In this document: one piece after another, positions 1 to 10,772 of the stretch
Layout: every line of letters starts with the position of its first letter
How positions within the stretch are numbered: the stretch's first letter is position 1
DNA from: Ophiosphaerella korrae
Taxonomy: Eukaryota > Ascomycota > Dothideomycetes > Pleosporales > Phaeosphaeriaceae
NCBI GenBank assembly: GCA_028456385.1
Contig: JALNQF010000120.1
Coordinates: forward strand, 1 to 64,000
Direction: 5' to 3'
DNA: 64,000 nt
The notes under the pieces: generated by a model
Seen by the model: the letters and a program-made list of their open reading frames with translations, nothing else
Databases searched by the model: none
What the model was told of the DNA's origin: nothing
Made by a program: the position numbers and the translations under genes

Positions 1-76
<76 letters not shown>
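1..76. repeat. Poly-G tract of 76 bases
   Basis: The window opens with 76 consecutive G residues and then changes abruptly to ordinary mixed sequence. This could be a genuine mononucleotide tract cut by the window edge, or a sequencing or assembly artefact. No coding meaning. Confidence 0.95.
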
Positions 77-78
<2 letters not shown>

Positions 79-1507
79 GGTTGACTTGTCCAAGATGATA
101 GAATAGGTGAAGGAAATAGGCAAAGCTAATATAAATCGTACCTCAACAAACAGTGGACGGATTGAATCACATACACTATAGCATGACTGTGCGGTCTTGT
201 GTTTGTGAGGCGTTGATAGATAATCAGCAGCACAAAAGGCGCAAAGTGGAGACGTTGAAACAGCCCGTCAAGCCATTGGCGCTTGCTGGGCTTTCTTTTT
301 TGGGACTTAGCGGCGTGGAGTACCATAGTACTCCGTGTACTGTCAGCATCAACAAGCTGGCGCAGCTTGCTAAATCCATCTACAGACGTCTCTCCATCGC
401 AGCAGCACAATCGCTTCACGGCTGGCGCGCCGGCCGCCAAAGTGTGTGCCATGATAGTCCAATGCCAATTCCACCACGAACAGGAGTGCGGAGGGTGAGA
501 TGGACGGACGGTCATAGATGTAATCATACTCTATATCATGCACTGCTAACTTCTATCCGCTTTGGTACTGTCAGGCATACCGCTTGTGACACCTGGCTAG
601 CACCGATCAAACGCGCAAATACGCTGCCGACAAGTTTAGTAGCTGCCGGGTCAAGAACAGTAAGCTGTTGCTTGGGGCCTGTAGGGGTGTTTTTTTTTTC
701 CCCTCCGTCGGCCGAGCCCCAAAAGCTCAGAAAGGGTTGGGAACAACCTCATTAGTGATGAGCCATAATGATGACGCCGCAAGCACAACGTTAATCCATC
801 ATGCGGCAGTTTTCTGCTCCCATGGTTTGGAAACACTGCTATCAATTAGGTTAGGAGAGCAGGCAAGGTCCTTCTTCGCTCATTTTGACGCGCACATGTC
901 AGGCATGGGAACGGTTGTTGCCATACGCCGAGCCGGGCGGGGAGGGACCTGAGCATGAGGAGTATTTCGTGTCCGGCAGACGTCAAACAAATAACGAACG
1001 TCACCCGCTCCGAGCTATGGTCGACGAGCATTCGGCGTGTTTGTGGCATATTTGCTGTGGACGGTGCGCTTTCCCGCCGGCCTGTCTTTGTAAGGTTCGC
1101 GCAGCGCCATTCATCCCTGCACCCTTGCACGCCAGTTAATGGATCCAAACGTGCTCCGAGTGATGATGTGAAGGCCAGGGAGCTTTAGTAACACCTAGTG
1201 GGTCCAGCGCGTAATTACACTTTCACTACTGAGTTTCCGATCCTTACACGCAGACTTATCGCCGAACGTCGTCCGCCTGCAGCTCCCCTCTGACGTGAAC
1301 AGATATAATGCCATGCTCCCCACGCCAGTCTTGTATCTATTTACGAGACATTTTCCCTCTTGGTTTTTGCAGCCTTGATTTTTGGAAACCGTTGTTGGTA
1401 TAATCAGTATACACGCACCCATCTCAGCATCGTCTATTGAGACAAATAGACTTTGGCCATAACCCGCTTGATTGCTAAGCATAATGTCCTCACATCGGTC
1501 GAGTTCA
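77..1507. other. Intergenic region upstream of the Zn2Cys6 gene
   Basis: Several overlapping short open frames exist on both strands, but none has a recognisable domain, and some lack an ATG start. I see no convincing gene. The last few hundred bases should hold the promoter and 5' leader of the regulator at 1508. Confidence 0.6.
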
Positions 1508-2503
1508 ATGGAGGCCCAAGACAATATCCGAAAGCGCGTTTGTAAAGCTTGCGATCGCTGTCGATTGAAAAAGTCAAAAGTATGTCCCTACTATCCCACA
1601 CAGTTCCTACCTTGCAGACTAACTCTGGTAGTGTGACGGAGCTAGTCCATGCAGCCGATGCAAGGCAGACAATGCCATCTGCGTGTTTGGAGAGAGGAAA
1701 AAGTCACACGACAAAGTATACCCAAAAGGGTAAGTTGCGCCAGTTGCGGGCGTCATGGACGCGAGGCGCTGACTAGCTGCAGATATGTTGAGATGCTCGA
1801 ACAGCAACAGACCCAACTCGTGGCGGGTCTTCGAGAACTATACAGCAGACTACAGCAAGGCAAGTCCTGGCCAGGCCCAGCACTACGAGAAACCTCGGGA
1901 GGTCATCCATTGACCCATGATATCCTCGAACGACTCGACCTTCTACACCCAACCAGTGACAATGGTAGCAACTATGAGGGCTTTGAGGAGGATTGCAGTC
2001 GGATGCAGCAGAAATTGCTCGAGCGCGGAGCACCCTTTACACGCAGACGTGGATCAATCAGCTCCGAGTCTGAACATGGCCATACATCGTCGATTTCATC
2101 GTATGGAGGAACGCCGACAACCAAATCTTTCGCCTTGGAGAGCCCATTCGCACGCCACAACGCGCCGCCTACCCCACCAATGAACAGCCCGTTTCCCCGA
2201 CAATCGCAAATTGTATCCCCGATCAAACAAGAGCCGCCAATGGTCTCGTCGACGTTCATGAACACCGGCGCGCTGGATCCCGCAGCGTTATCGCGCCCTG
2301 CCTGGCTCAACGATTCCATGATGATGGAGGACCCGGTAGACTTTAGCAAGCCTATGTATGGATACGACGGCTTTGCTAGCTACGACCAGAGTCTGATGAT
2401 GGATACCATGGCGATCGATCCCAACGACCCCATGATGCCTGATTGGAGCGGGAATACCGATTTGGATTTTAGCTCGTTTATACACAATCCGGTCGGCGTA
2501 TGA
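1508..2503 (+). CDS. Zn(II)2Cys6 fungal transcription factor
   Basis: Three exons: 1508-1579, 1632-1729 and 1783-2503, giving 296 residues. Splicing removes introns of 52 bp (CTAAC branch near 1619) and 53 bp. The first intron interrupts the zinc cluster. Joining the exons gives C15-x2-C18-x6-C25-x5-C31-x2-C34-x6-C41, the full binuclear cluster of Gal4-type DNA-binding proteins, with an extra Cys12 just before it. A short linker leads to a helical segment (about residues 60-85) rich in Glu, Gln and Leu that may dimerise. The middle is Ser/Pro rich. The C-terminal 60 residues are rich in Met, Asp and aromatics, like an acidic activation domain. There is no fungal-specific middle homology domain, so the protein is short for the class. 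Target genes cannot be read from the sequence. It is presumably nuclear. Confidence 0.88.
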
Positions 2504-3464
2504 TTGGTTCTGTCGGTTTTTTTTTCGCTCCACTTTCTCTTCTTTTTGCAGCGTTCAAGCATTCGGGATCAGGTCACGGTCAACGGCGTTAAGGGCGCTC
2601 CATTCGGACGTTCGGAGTTATCGGTCAGCGAACAAAGCTTGCAGCATCATGTTTCTGGTATCAGGATAAGTTATGCATTGATTCGAGACTTCATCATGAC
2701 GGCAGCAGGGTAGCGCCGCCACCCCCGCGGCAATGCACGAGCTGGGCTCTGACGATTTAGACTCCCATTGGACACATCGCGCATAGGATAGCAGATAATA
2801 ATTGTACCATAGCTGATGCTTCGTTTTCCACTCCACATATTTCCATGTGGCGGCGCACTTCTACGTGGCGCACGGAACCTCGCTGACCAAAGTCATTCCG
2901 TAGGCAAGGCGCCAACCTTTTCCTGTTTGTGCATCATCATCACCTCAGTTGTGTCTAGAGCAAAAGTCCCCGATCGGGAATTCCGCTCATATTGTCGGCC
3001 TCCCTACTCGATATTGGGATACTTCCCAATCGTGGCTCACGTGCAGGTGACAAGGCGGAAGAATTAATGGGCTCCACCTCTTGATTAGGCTAATCAACAT
3101 GAGTTGCAATACGTACAAGACGGTGGTGTACGTCTCTGCCTCCCACCTATCTGGACGCTGACTTACTGAGCATACCTCGCAACCTCTGCTCGATTGACAA
3201 GAGAAGATAAGACTAGATCAAAAGGTAACTCCGGTGAGTGTCTCGACCGCAGCAGCCCCGCATTGGCACCTTGTCCCCCGCATTACAAATGTGCTCCCTC
3301 ATGCATCCTGACCAAACTTCACATCAGCTCATGGCAACACATTGTTCGATGGCCCGGCCCGGCCTGCCCTTCCCCGCTTGCTTTAGACACCCACACTGAT
3401 CAGGCATGTTGCAGATCAGGCTTTTGCAAATCCCCTGACCGAGCTAGACTGCTTCCAGCTCGCC
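2504..3464. other. Intergenic, no gene seen
   Basis: This holds the 3' end of the Zn2Cys6 gene and the promoter of the aldose 1-epimerase. Short frames occur on both strands without family resemblance. A pyrimidine-rich patch (about 2516-2550) follows the stop codon. Confidence 0.6.
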
Positions 3465-4536
3465 ATGTCTTCAACCAAGGCCTTCACCTTTCTGCCATTG
3501 GGTGCCATCATCCAGAAGTTCACGGTCAATGGCAAGAATATTGTCCAAGGCTTTCCCACAGCCGAACTTTACAAGAAATATAACTCACCCTACTTTGGCG
3601 AAACCATTGGTCGGATCGCAAACCGAGTTTCTGGAGCCAGGATTAACGACTTGAACAGCAAGTCCTATCCGCTGGCTGCTAATAATGCACCGAACTCGCT
3701 GCATGGCGGCATCAACGGGTGGGGAAAGCGGGAATTTGAGGCCTCAACTGTTGAGCGCAATGGCAAGGAAGCCGCTCTCTTCAAGTACATCAGTGCAGAT
3801 GGCGAGGAAGGTTACCCGGGGACCGTAGAGTTTAGAGTTTGGTACACGCAAGAGACGGAAAAGGTAGACGGCATTGATCGGGAAGTCTTGCACATAGAGT
3901 ACGAAGCAGAACTCGTTGGGGACGAGGTGGATGAAACCGCCATTAACATCACCAACCACAGGTAAAACCCCATTTACTACTTCCACACAAGAAATAAAAC
4001 CCTTTACTAAACGACCCAGCTACTTCAACATTAGCGGCGGCCCCAGCATCGCCGGGACAGAGGTCACCCTCTCAACCAACAAATACCTCGTCGTCGACGA
4101 GAACCTCATCCCCCAAGGCCCCATCGAAGCCTTCCCCGGCATCACCCCCAACACCAAATTCACCCTAGGCCCCCAAGAACCCGACATCGACCACTGCTTC
4201 GTCGTCAACACCAACGCAGCAAACATACCCATCGACACACGCTCCGAGCCCCTCGAATCCCTCGCCACCTTCTACCACCCAGAAACCAAAATCCACCTCG
4301 AGGTCCTCAGCACAGAGCCCACGTTCCAATTCTACACTGGCAAGCACATCGATGTTCCCGCCATCATCGTCGATAACGACAACGACCTCCCCGCTCGCGG
4401 CTCGCGCTCGGGATTCTGCGTCGAGCCTGCGCGCTACGTCAATGCGATTAATGTCCCCCAGCAAAAAGCCCAAATGGTGCTGAAAAAGGGCGAAAAGTAC
4501 GGGTGCAAGATTGTGTACAAGGGCTGGCAGGCGTAG
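3465..4536 (+). CDS. Aldose 1-epimerase (galactose mutarotase family)
   Basis: Two exons (3465-3961 and 4020-4536) separated by a 58-bp intron give 337 residues, the usual length of this family. The intron falls inside the conserved Asn-His-Ser-Tyr-Phe-Asn block, which is restored on splicing. The enzyme family interconverts alpha and beta anomers of aldoses such as galactose and glucose. Family landmarks visible in order are Asn-Ser-Leu-His-Gly-Gly near residue 80 (substrate-binding His), His in NHSYFN near residue 165 (general acid) and Glu in FCVEPARYVNA near residue 318 (general base). No signal peptide or membrane segment is seen, so it is probably cytosolic. A secreted fungal mutarotase would normally start with a leader, which is absent here. 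The start ATG is preceded by CGCC. Confidence 0.92.
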
Positions 4537-5096
4537 ATCTGTTCAGTTTTAAATTTTAAATTTTTTTTTTTTTTTTTTTTGGGGGGGGGGGGGTTTCCAT
4601 AGGACACTGTAAACTTACGGAATTTTATATGACAGTACAATGCTCAAAATCTTAAGTCGGGCTTTTGGGGTATTGAACAGTCCGAGTTCAGCACAAATCT
4701 ACAAAATATCTACTACCCCTGGTGATCTTCACTACCTGGTTTCCTCTCGTTGAACTAACACATGAACCTGCTTACCCCATCCCAAAAACAGCTTGACTAT
4801 TTTTTACCCCCATAAAACATATTCGTGCCCTTCCAACTACTATATGGCCTAAATCTATGCTTACCTAATACACCGTGTATCTGTACTGGAATGAATATCA
4901 ACACGGAGAAATCATGCAATAAAACTTACTTAGTTCACATGCTCACTTGGGACTCACTGAAGACCATGTCCTATAATTTTTATTTGGCCATAATGGCCAC
5001 TAATTGCTAATATTACAAGAACTCAAGGAACCCAGAAACCAACGGACCCAGGCCCCAGCCACCAACCAGCCAAGCCCAGCGCGTACTGGCTACCAC
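4537..5096. other. Convergent intergenic region
   Basis: AT-rich sequence between the 3' ends of the aldose epimerase gene (+) and the large minus-strand gene. Apart from the T20-G13 block, nothing recognisable is present. Confidence 0.6.
4561..4593. repeat. T20-G13 homopolymer block
   Basis: Twenty T residues run directly into thirteen G residues, 24 bases after the aldose epimerase stop codon, so the block probably lies in its 3' untranslated region or terminator. Confidence 0.9.
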
Positions 5097-5309
5097 CTAA
5101 TGAATGCCGTTGACCATGGGCGGGGAGGGAGGGGGCGACGGGACGGGGGTGTTGGGCGGAGGAGGAGGCGGCCCGCCGAGCATGGGAGGAGAGCGAGGAG
5201 GCATGAAGTCCTCCTCGTTCTCGTATTCCCAGATGGTTATCTCCCAGCTGTAATCGCACACCATTATGCGGTGCACGATGGTGTCGATTGCTTGCTGGGT
5301 CAGCGACAT
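5097..5309 (-). CDS. Small ORF or alternative C-terminal exon (70 aa)
   Basis: A 70-codon frame starts at an ATG only four bases after the stop codon of the large minus-strand gene, in another frame. Its first 35 residues look protein-like (Trp, Tyr and hydrophobic residues, then an acidic stretch), and the rest is proline rich with a Met-Val-Asn-Gly-Ile-His end. Alternatively it is the last exon of the large gene. A GTACCA donor at 5406 and the CTAG acceptor ending at 5314 would remove 93 bases and join Ser-Thr to Lys-Met-Ser-Leu in frame, replacing the last 28 residues of the large protein. A dicistronic messenger, a separate overlapping gene or chance cannot be separated by eye. Confidence 0.4.
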   Translation of the reverse strand: MSLTQQAIDTIVHRIMVCDYSWEITIWEYENEEDFMPPRSPPMLGGPPPPPPNTPVPSPPPSPPMVNGIH

Positions 5310-5313
5310 TTTC

Positions 5314-8300
5314 CTAGTTGTTTTTGGGGCGAGCAATGTTGCGGAACCAGTCTTCTCCCTTAGACCACCAGCGCTTGATGGTATCGATGATCCGTTGGCG
5401 GTGGTACGTGCTAATTCGCATGCCTTCAGCTCCACGAAACGTGTGGCGATTGTTGGGGAAGTTCCGAGCTTCACCTGCACTGCCTTGAAGGGTTGAAGAT
5501 GAGCTCTCGTGGGTCGTCGCGGGAGATGCGAGCTCTGCGGGATTGAGTCTGCTCCGGATGACGCGGGGATCAGGTAGAATGCGTGCGTTGCTGCGAGCGG
5601 CAGACGAGAATCTCTTTTTGAGCGCGATTCTGTTCTTGCGGGAGGTCGTGAAATCTTCGTCGTCAGAAGTGTCACAGCTGGTAAGGTGGTCTCGGAAGAT
5701 GATTGTAGGTAGATTCAAGGCTGTGGTAGGGTAGCGTTCGCCAACTGCGTGAGCTTGGTCACCGCCGCGTCCAAAGATGCTGAGGCGGTTCGAGTGACGA
5801 TTTGGGTTAAATTCTAAAGCGATGCCAGCCGTTAGGGTAGCTGCAGTGTGTGCAGATGCAAAGGTGCTTGTCGTTGCGTCTGAAAGCGTGTTGCGAAGAT
5901 GTGATGGACCCGTGCGAGGAGACTGCTTTACTGGACCGCAGGGTGGGAGCGAGATGTCAATAGCTGGAGTTGTTGTTGTGTTCCAAGGGTAGTTCCTATC
6001 GTAGTTCCAGGGACGCGTTGTAGTTGCTGTAGGCGTCGAAACGAATGATCTTGGTGATCCCGAGGATATAGCTGACTCGGCTGATGTGCGCAAAGCCCCG
6101 TCACTGAATGTGTAGGAGCGAGTATGTAAGAATCTGGTTGAAGGTGGATAGAGCTCGGCAGAGTGAGAAAGTCGATTTGTTGGGGCCTGTGTTATGGTGT
6201 TGTTTTTGCCTCGTCCACGTGAGCCAGCTTCACCAACGTCGCCCTCGAGTGCTCCTATACAGTGTTCATCTGAGCTTACACTGCCCCTCCTTTGACTGGT
6301 AATCTCCTCAAAAACATCGTCTTCCACAACAACTAATGCAGATGACCCAGGGACAGGACGCAGACGCCGAGAGGATCGCTTCTTTGCAGGCGGATAAACT
6401 TCATGGATCTCCTCTATCGCGTGCTCCATAATCTCGTCCTCCTTAGGAAACTCGTCAGCCTCAAACAACTCTTTCTGTTTGTTGCGGTCGCCTAGAGATA
6501 AGGATGGTAGCATCTCGGTAAAGCGCTCCGTGAGTGGCGCAACGGAAGGAATGGTCATCTGGTCAATTTCCTCTATGAGATTCTTTCGGGAGTAGGCGCG
6601 CTTCGTCTCACCCCCATCAATCCCTCCCATAAGGTGTACCGGCTCTTCTACACTATCGCCCGAATAATCCTTCACGAGATCAACACTCTTCCTGCTATCC
6701 ACACGTAAAGCAGACACCCCATTCTCATATAGTAGTTTTAGAGCACACGGATCGTGGGCGATGTTACCGAACGCATCTCGACATTGCGCAAGCAGATCGT
6801 CTTTACTGAATTCTAGTGTCGGCAAGCCATACACCGCCTCTATCGGCATGTCTTGTATTGTTTGGGAAGTACGACTTTCAGTGGCTGCCGCCTCGTTGGG
6901 CACAGAACATAAAATAAGCTTCCTACAATCGACGGGACGGGATTGGAGGTTCTTCGAATCACCTATGCGAACATTCAAAATGGATTCCTCGTGCGACCGC
7001 TGAAGATTGTGAATCTGAGGCCGTTGGGGTGCATTGTAACGAAAAGCAGATAATCTCAGATCGGTAGTAGTATATTCCGGAACAATGGATAAAGGCAGAC
7101 GCAGTCCTTCATTATCGTGGAAGGCATTTGAGAACGAACGATGAACGCCCCAGGATAGATGCGTCGTTGTCCGGCTATCTCGGTCGTTGTTCTCTGCCGG
7201 TATGGGCACAATGACTGAAGAAGCATGTTCACCGGCTTTAAAAGAGATATCCTGTGGAGAGTATACTGAGGAAGCCTCTAGTGGCAGAGCGGTTGATGGA
7301 TGGTCACAATATTCGTACGGAAGAGCAGGAAGTATAGCTATACTGACGTGCATGTCACTGTTGCGCTCCGGTGATAGCGTTAGACTGTGCATCCCTGGAC
7401 CTATGTTCATTTCGACTGGAGCTTTGTTTGGGCCTTCAGAGAGATCCACAGGTTGTTGCAGAAGAGAGTCTGATACAGTTGACCCCTTTTTCTGTGCAGG
7501 CTGGGTTATGGTATCCTTGATTTTGTCGTTGACGGAAGCTTCTCGTTCAAGGTCCACTCGCTTACTTTTTATGAAGCGCGCTGGAACAACACGACGCATC
7601 AAATAGGCTCCGACGGCATTGACCCGCTGAGCTTCCTGAGAAGCACTAGAGTCTCGAGGTGGTACTGCAGGTGGCTGTTTCGTAACACTCAGAGTAGACG
7701 AGGAGCCTGAGATTGAAACAGGCCCTTGCTTGATACTTGGCCTCGAGGTGCCTCGAAGTTTGCTCGCAACAATAGCCAAACTTGACTCACTGGAAGCACC
7801 ATGAGCCCTACCGAGTCTTTTTCGAAGAGGGCTTGCAGAGAATATTGAAGAAGTCGTTTTGCTTTTTGGCATTTTGATATGTGATTCTGGATTTTCTGGA
7901 TTCGACGATGACGGGTGTTGTGATACGGGCGTTGTACTTGTATCATTTGGGCCAACACTACTCTTGCATATCCGAGAGAACGGATTATCCACCTTGATAG
8001 ACCGGCCATATTCGAGTAAAGGGTCTACCGCTGACTCGTCTGTGTTCATCTTTTTATAAGGACATGGGTCGGCTAAGATACCGTAGGGCGCACCCATGCT
8101 GGATAATGACGGCTGCTTATCAAGAGACTTTTGTGAACACTCTTTGTTTTCCCTTGGACTCTTGTCTGATATGGATTCAATCTGATGTTTTGCTTCAGTG
8201 TTTGGCATGATATCCTCGTCTTGCTTAGACCCAGCGTGTTGATAGCCGGCCAATAACTCGGACATGCCATCTTCGGTACTCTTCTCAAGGCTAATGGGTG

Positions 8301-9858
8301 AGGCCGGCGTTGACTCAGGCTCAGCCCCAAGGTGGTTGGTAGTTTCGTCACCAGTCATTGCGGGTATGGAATATTTGACGGCAAATTCAAGTGTCGAGGA
8401 GTCCATGATACTTGATTCTACCCGAGAAGGAAGCGCGGCTGAGCTACCTATATCCTTATCCAATGGACCGACAGTATTTTGATATGGTCTGTCACATCCA
8501 TCTGTGCTATTACCGTGGGGAGTGGGAGAGCTTGTTGATGGTACAATACCACTAATTGTAGAAACTGGCTCCAACCCTCTGCGAATCAAACACCTTGTGA
8601 TGGGTCGTGGCACGGGGGATGCCGGAAGCTCAGCTAAAGCAGGAACTTCGGAGCACTCGGCCTCAGCCAAAGTCTTAGCACTCGAGGCAGATCTAAGATT
8701 CGACGGCGGTTTGACGAGAGCTCGCCCCGTGGGCGTTTTCTTACTATAGCATATGAAGCTCGTCGCAGCTGATTCCTTCTCCCAACCATTGAGCTCATCG
8801 CTCTCAAATTGTTCGCTATAGTCATAGTACAATGGGCTACTGGATGTTGTCTCTCTCACCGTACGGACCGAAGCATTCATATGCAGTTTACTTGGCCTGC
8901 AGACAAGCGCGTTCATCGACATGCCATCCTTGGGTGTTAGAGGTAGGGGCAAATCTGATAAAGGCGTATTAGAGCGACTTGAATTGGATCCCTGCACAGA
9001 CCGATTTAGATTGCGAGCTTGCGCCATAGCTGGGTAGTAAGAGCCATGGAGAGAATTGAAAGGTAGAGGATCCACAGATGGCATGTGGTGGTATGGACCG
9101 GGCGATAGGCCTGGCCTCTGGCCACGGGCACTCCTATGTGCGTGTGCTCTCTGTAGGTGATGTCCAAGATTTGTGTCGGATATCACCCTTCCCGTCGGTT
9201 GGCCAGAGTAATGTGCCTGGTCTGTGTTTCTATATGTCTGCAGGTGGCGTATTTCTGGACCGGGAGGATCAAGCCAATTTCCCGAGGTCATGCGATAAAC
9301 TTGATCTCGAGGCCGACCTGGCCGGGCAAATGGCGAGCTGGAGCGCGGAGCATGAGCATTACTCTGAAGACTCGCCATGGAGCGGTTATTAGACAGCATG
9401 TGAGGCATATTCTGCTGCATCGAATGCGTTATAGACGATGAGCGCTGTGAGTCTCCGTCTCTGTCATGAGTATATAGCCCACGGGGCAAGTTGTGCATAT
9501 GCTCTCGCGATGGGTGTACAGAGGACGAGGAGGAAGGGTTTTGTCGACGATGCATGTTCGGGGGCTGAGAATGGGTCGAAAGCGAAGAAGCTGTGCTGCG
9601 TCGACTAGGTGCATTTCGCTGCTGCAGCATACGAGAGCCAGGCCCGACGCCATGCACATCACTGAGGGCCATCTCAGTCGAAGTACGCAGCATAGAGAGG
9701 ACACCGGGGCCTGTAGAGACCAAAAAGCCTGGTCTGGGTACGCCGCCGCCTGCTTCGCCTGGATGTTTGCTTGTCACGCGCGACATGGCCGACATGTCTG
9801 AGGCGCGACTGGTACGACCGCTTCCAGGCCCGTTGGGGTCTCTGTTGGCAAGCACCAT
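5314..9858 (-). CDS. Large serine-rich, probably disordered protein of unknown function (1514 aa)
   Basis: One uninterrupted frame of 1514 residues starting at an ATG with a strong CACCATGG context. I do not recognise a family. Most of the protein is low complexity, rich in Ser, Pro, Thr and Arg, with no membrane segment or signal peptide. Three islands look more ordered: a block with the motif Ser-Pro-Leu-Tyr-Tyr-Asp-Tyr-Ser-Glu-Gln-Phe-Glu around residues 339-352, a stretch around residues 1010-1110 rich in hydrophobics and Cys, and a basic aromatic C-terminus with several Trp residues. Polybasic and Ser-Pro motifs suggest phosphorylation, but this is inference. The 3' end is odd: see the small frame at 5097-5309, which may be an alternative last exon. 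Confidence 0.8.
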   Translation of the reverse strand: MVLANRDPNGPGSGRTSRASDMSAMSRVTSKHPGEAGGGVPRPGFLVSTGPGVLSMLRTSTEMALSDVHGVGPGSRMLQQRNAPSRRSTASSLSTHSQPPNMHRRQNPSSSSSVHPSREHMHNLPRGLYTHDRDGDSQRSSSITHSMQQNMPHMLSNNRSMASLQSNAHAPRSSSPFARPGRPRDQVYRMTSGNWLDPPGPEIRHLQTYRNTDQAHYSGQPTGRVISDTNLGHHLQRAHAHRSARGQRPGLSPGPYHHMPSVDPLPFNSLHGSYYPAMAQARNLNRSVQGSNSSRSNTPLSDLPLPLTPKDGMSMNALVCRPSKLHMNASVRTVRETTSSSPLYYDYSEQFESDELNGWEKESAATSFICYSKKTPTGRALVKPPSNLRSASSAKTLAEAECSEVPALAELPASPVPRPITRCLIRRGLEPVSTISGIVPSTSSPTPHGNSTDGCDRPYQNTVGPLDKDIGSSAALPSRVESSIMDSSTLEFAVKYSIPAMTGDETTNHLGAEPESTPASPISLEKSTEDGMSELLAGYQHAGSKQDEDIMPNTEAKHQIESISDKSPRENKECSQKSLDKQPSLSSMGAPYGILADPCPYKKMNTDESAVDPLLEYGRSIKVDNPFSRICKSSVGPNDTSTTPVSQHPSSSNPENPESHIKMPKSKTTSSIFSASPLRKRLGRAHGASSESSLAIVASKLRGTSRPSIKQGPVSISGSSSTLSVTKQPPAVPPRDSSASQEAQRVNAVGAYLMRRVVPARFIKSKRVDLEREASVNDKIKDTITQPAQKKGSTVSDSLLQQPVDLSEGPNKAPVEMNIGPGMHSLTLSPERNSDMHVSIAILPALPYEYCDHPSTALPLEASSVYSPQDISFKAGEHASSVIVPIPAENNDRDSRTTTHLSWGVHRSFSNAFHDNEGLRLPLSIVPEYTTTDLRLSAFRYNAPQRPQIHNLQRSHEESILNVRIGDSKNLQSRPVDCRKLILCSVPNEAAATESRTSQTIQDMPIEAVYGLPTLEFSKDDLLAQCRDAFGNIAHDPCALKLLYENGVSALRVDSRKSVDLVKDYSGDSVEEPVHLMGGIDGGETKRAYSRKNLIEEIDQMTIPSVAPLTERFTEMLPSLSLGDRNKQKELFEADEFPKEDEIMEHAIEEIHEVYPPAKKRSSRRLRPVPGSSALVVVEDDVFEEITSQRRGSVSSDEHCIGALEGDVGEAGSRGRGKNNTITQAPTNRLSHSAELYPPSTRFLHTRSYTFSDGALRTSAESAISSGSPRSFVSTPTATTTRPWNYDRNYPWNTTTTPAIDISLPPCGPVKQSPRTGPSHLRNTLSDATTSTFASAHTAATLTAGIALEFNPNRHSNRLSIFGRGGDQAHAVGERYPTTALNLPTIIFRDHLTSCDTSDDEDFTTSRKNRIALKKRFSSAARSNARILPDPRVIRSRLNPAELASPATTHESSSSTLQGSAGEARNFPNNRHTFRGAEGMRISTYHRQRIIDTIKRWWSKGEDWFRNIARPKNN

Positions 9859-10772
9859 GGTGCTGCTGGCGTAGCTATGCTTTTTTCCTTTTTTTTGAAA
9901 ACGCAGCCGCGTGTGGTGTAGGAAAGATGGCGCTGCTGTGAACTGCTAAGCACGCAGCCTGACCAGAGGAAGTAGACGATGGCGCTGCCAGGCGTAGGAT
10001 ATCCAAAAGGAGATGAGTCGCGGCACCAGCGTTCTCGGCAACTTCTCATGCAACAAGGAGGGCGTGGCTTTGAAAAAGAGGTAGGTAGGGAGAGGGTGGC
10101 GGGCAGAGAGGAGAACAAGTGGGTCTGGCAAGGTGACTTTGACAAAAGCACCCACACCTGCCTTCTTATCCAACGCGGATGCGCAGCTGCCTTGCCAACT
10201 TGCCAACCAATATCAACGAGAAGGCACAGAAGGAATGGACGACCGGACGAAGGGATACGTCGAGAGGTTGACAGCGACGATGCACGCAACACTTCTACGC
10301 CTACTTGCTACCTGCCACTGCGAGCTCCTGTCGACATTCCCATCTTCAAGCCCACCGCCTTGGACGCACTAGAAAGCATAGCTCTTTCCCTTTTAATGCA
10401 CGCTTTAAACAGAAAAACTCACTTCTTGGAGCCTACTATGCCCTTGCTCTTGCCCTGAGTTAAGGCGCAACAACCACCCCGAGTCGCGCGCCTACTCCCA
10501 CGACGACCAATTTGCCACCAACGGCCTGCCATCGCCTGGTCTTCATCATGACATTACTATTTAGAAAAGGGGCGAGCGCGAGGTACATGGCCGAAAAGTT
10601 GGCTGACACTCTCTAACAAGAAGAAGATACAAAAAGAAGGCACAAAAAGACACGCATGCAAGTCATCAAACATTAAAAGAAGCAATCAAGGGGTATATAA
10701 CCAGGCGACGCCAGACATAACATGCCAAATGTCCGCGTAAGGAAGGGAAAATTCCAAGCACACAAACCGACA
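9859..10772. other. Promoter/5' leader of the 1514-residue gene and 3' region of the next gene
   Basis: This lies between two minus-strand genes. It contains CT/GA-rich patches and short frames without domain signals. No gene is supported. Confidence 0.6.

Noticed and set aside
153..1188. Overlapping open frames of up to 200 codons near the window start
   Set aside because: No domain, no intron logic; the longest frames lack a convincing ATG and have no protein-like patterns.
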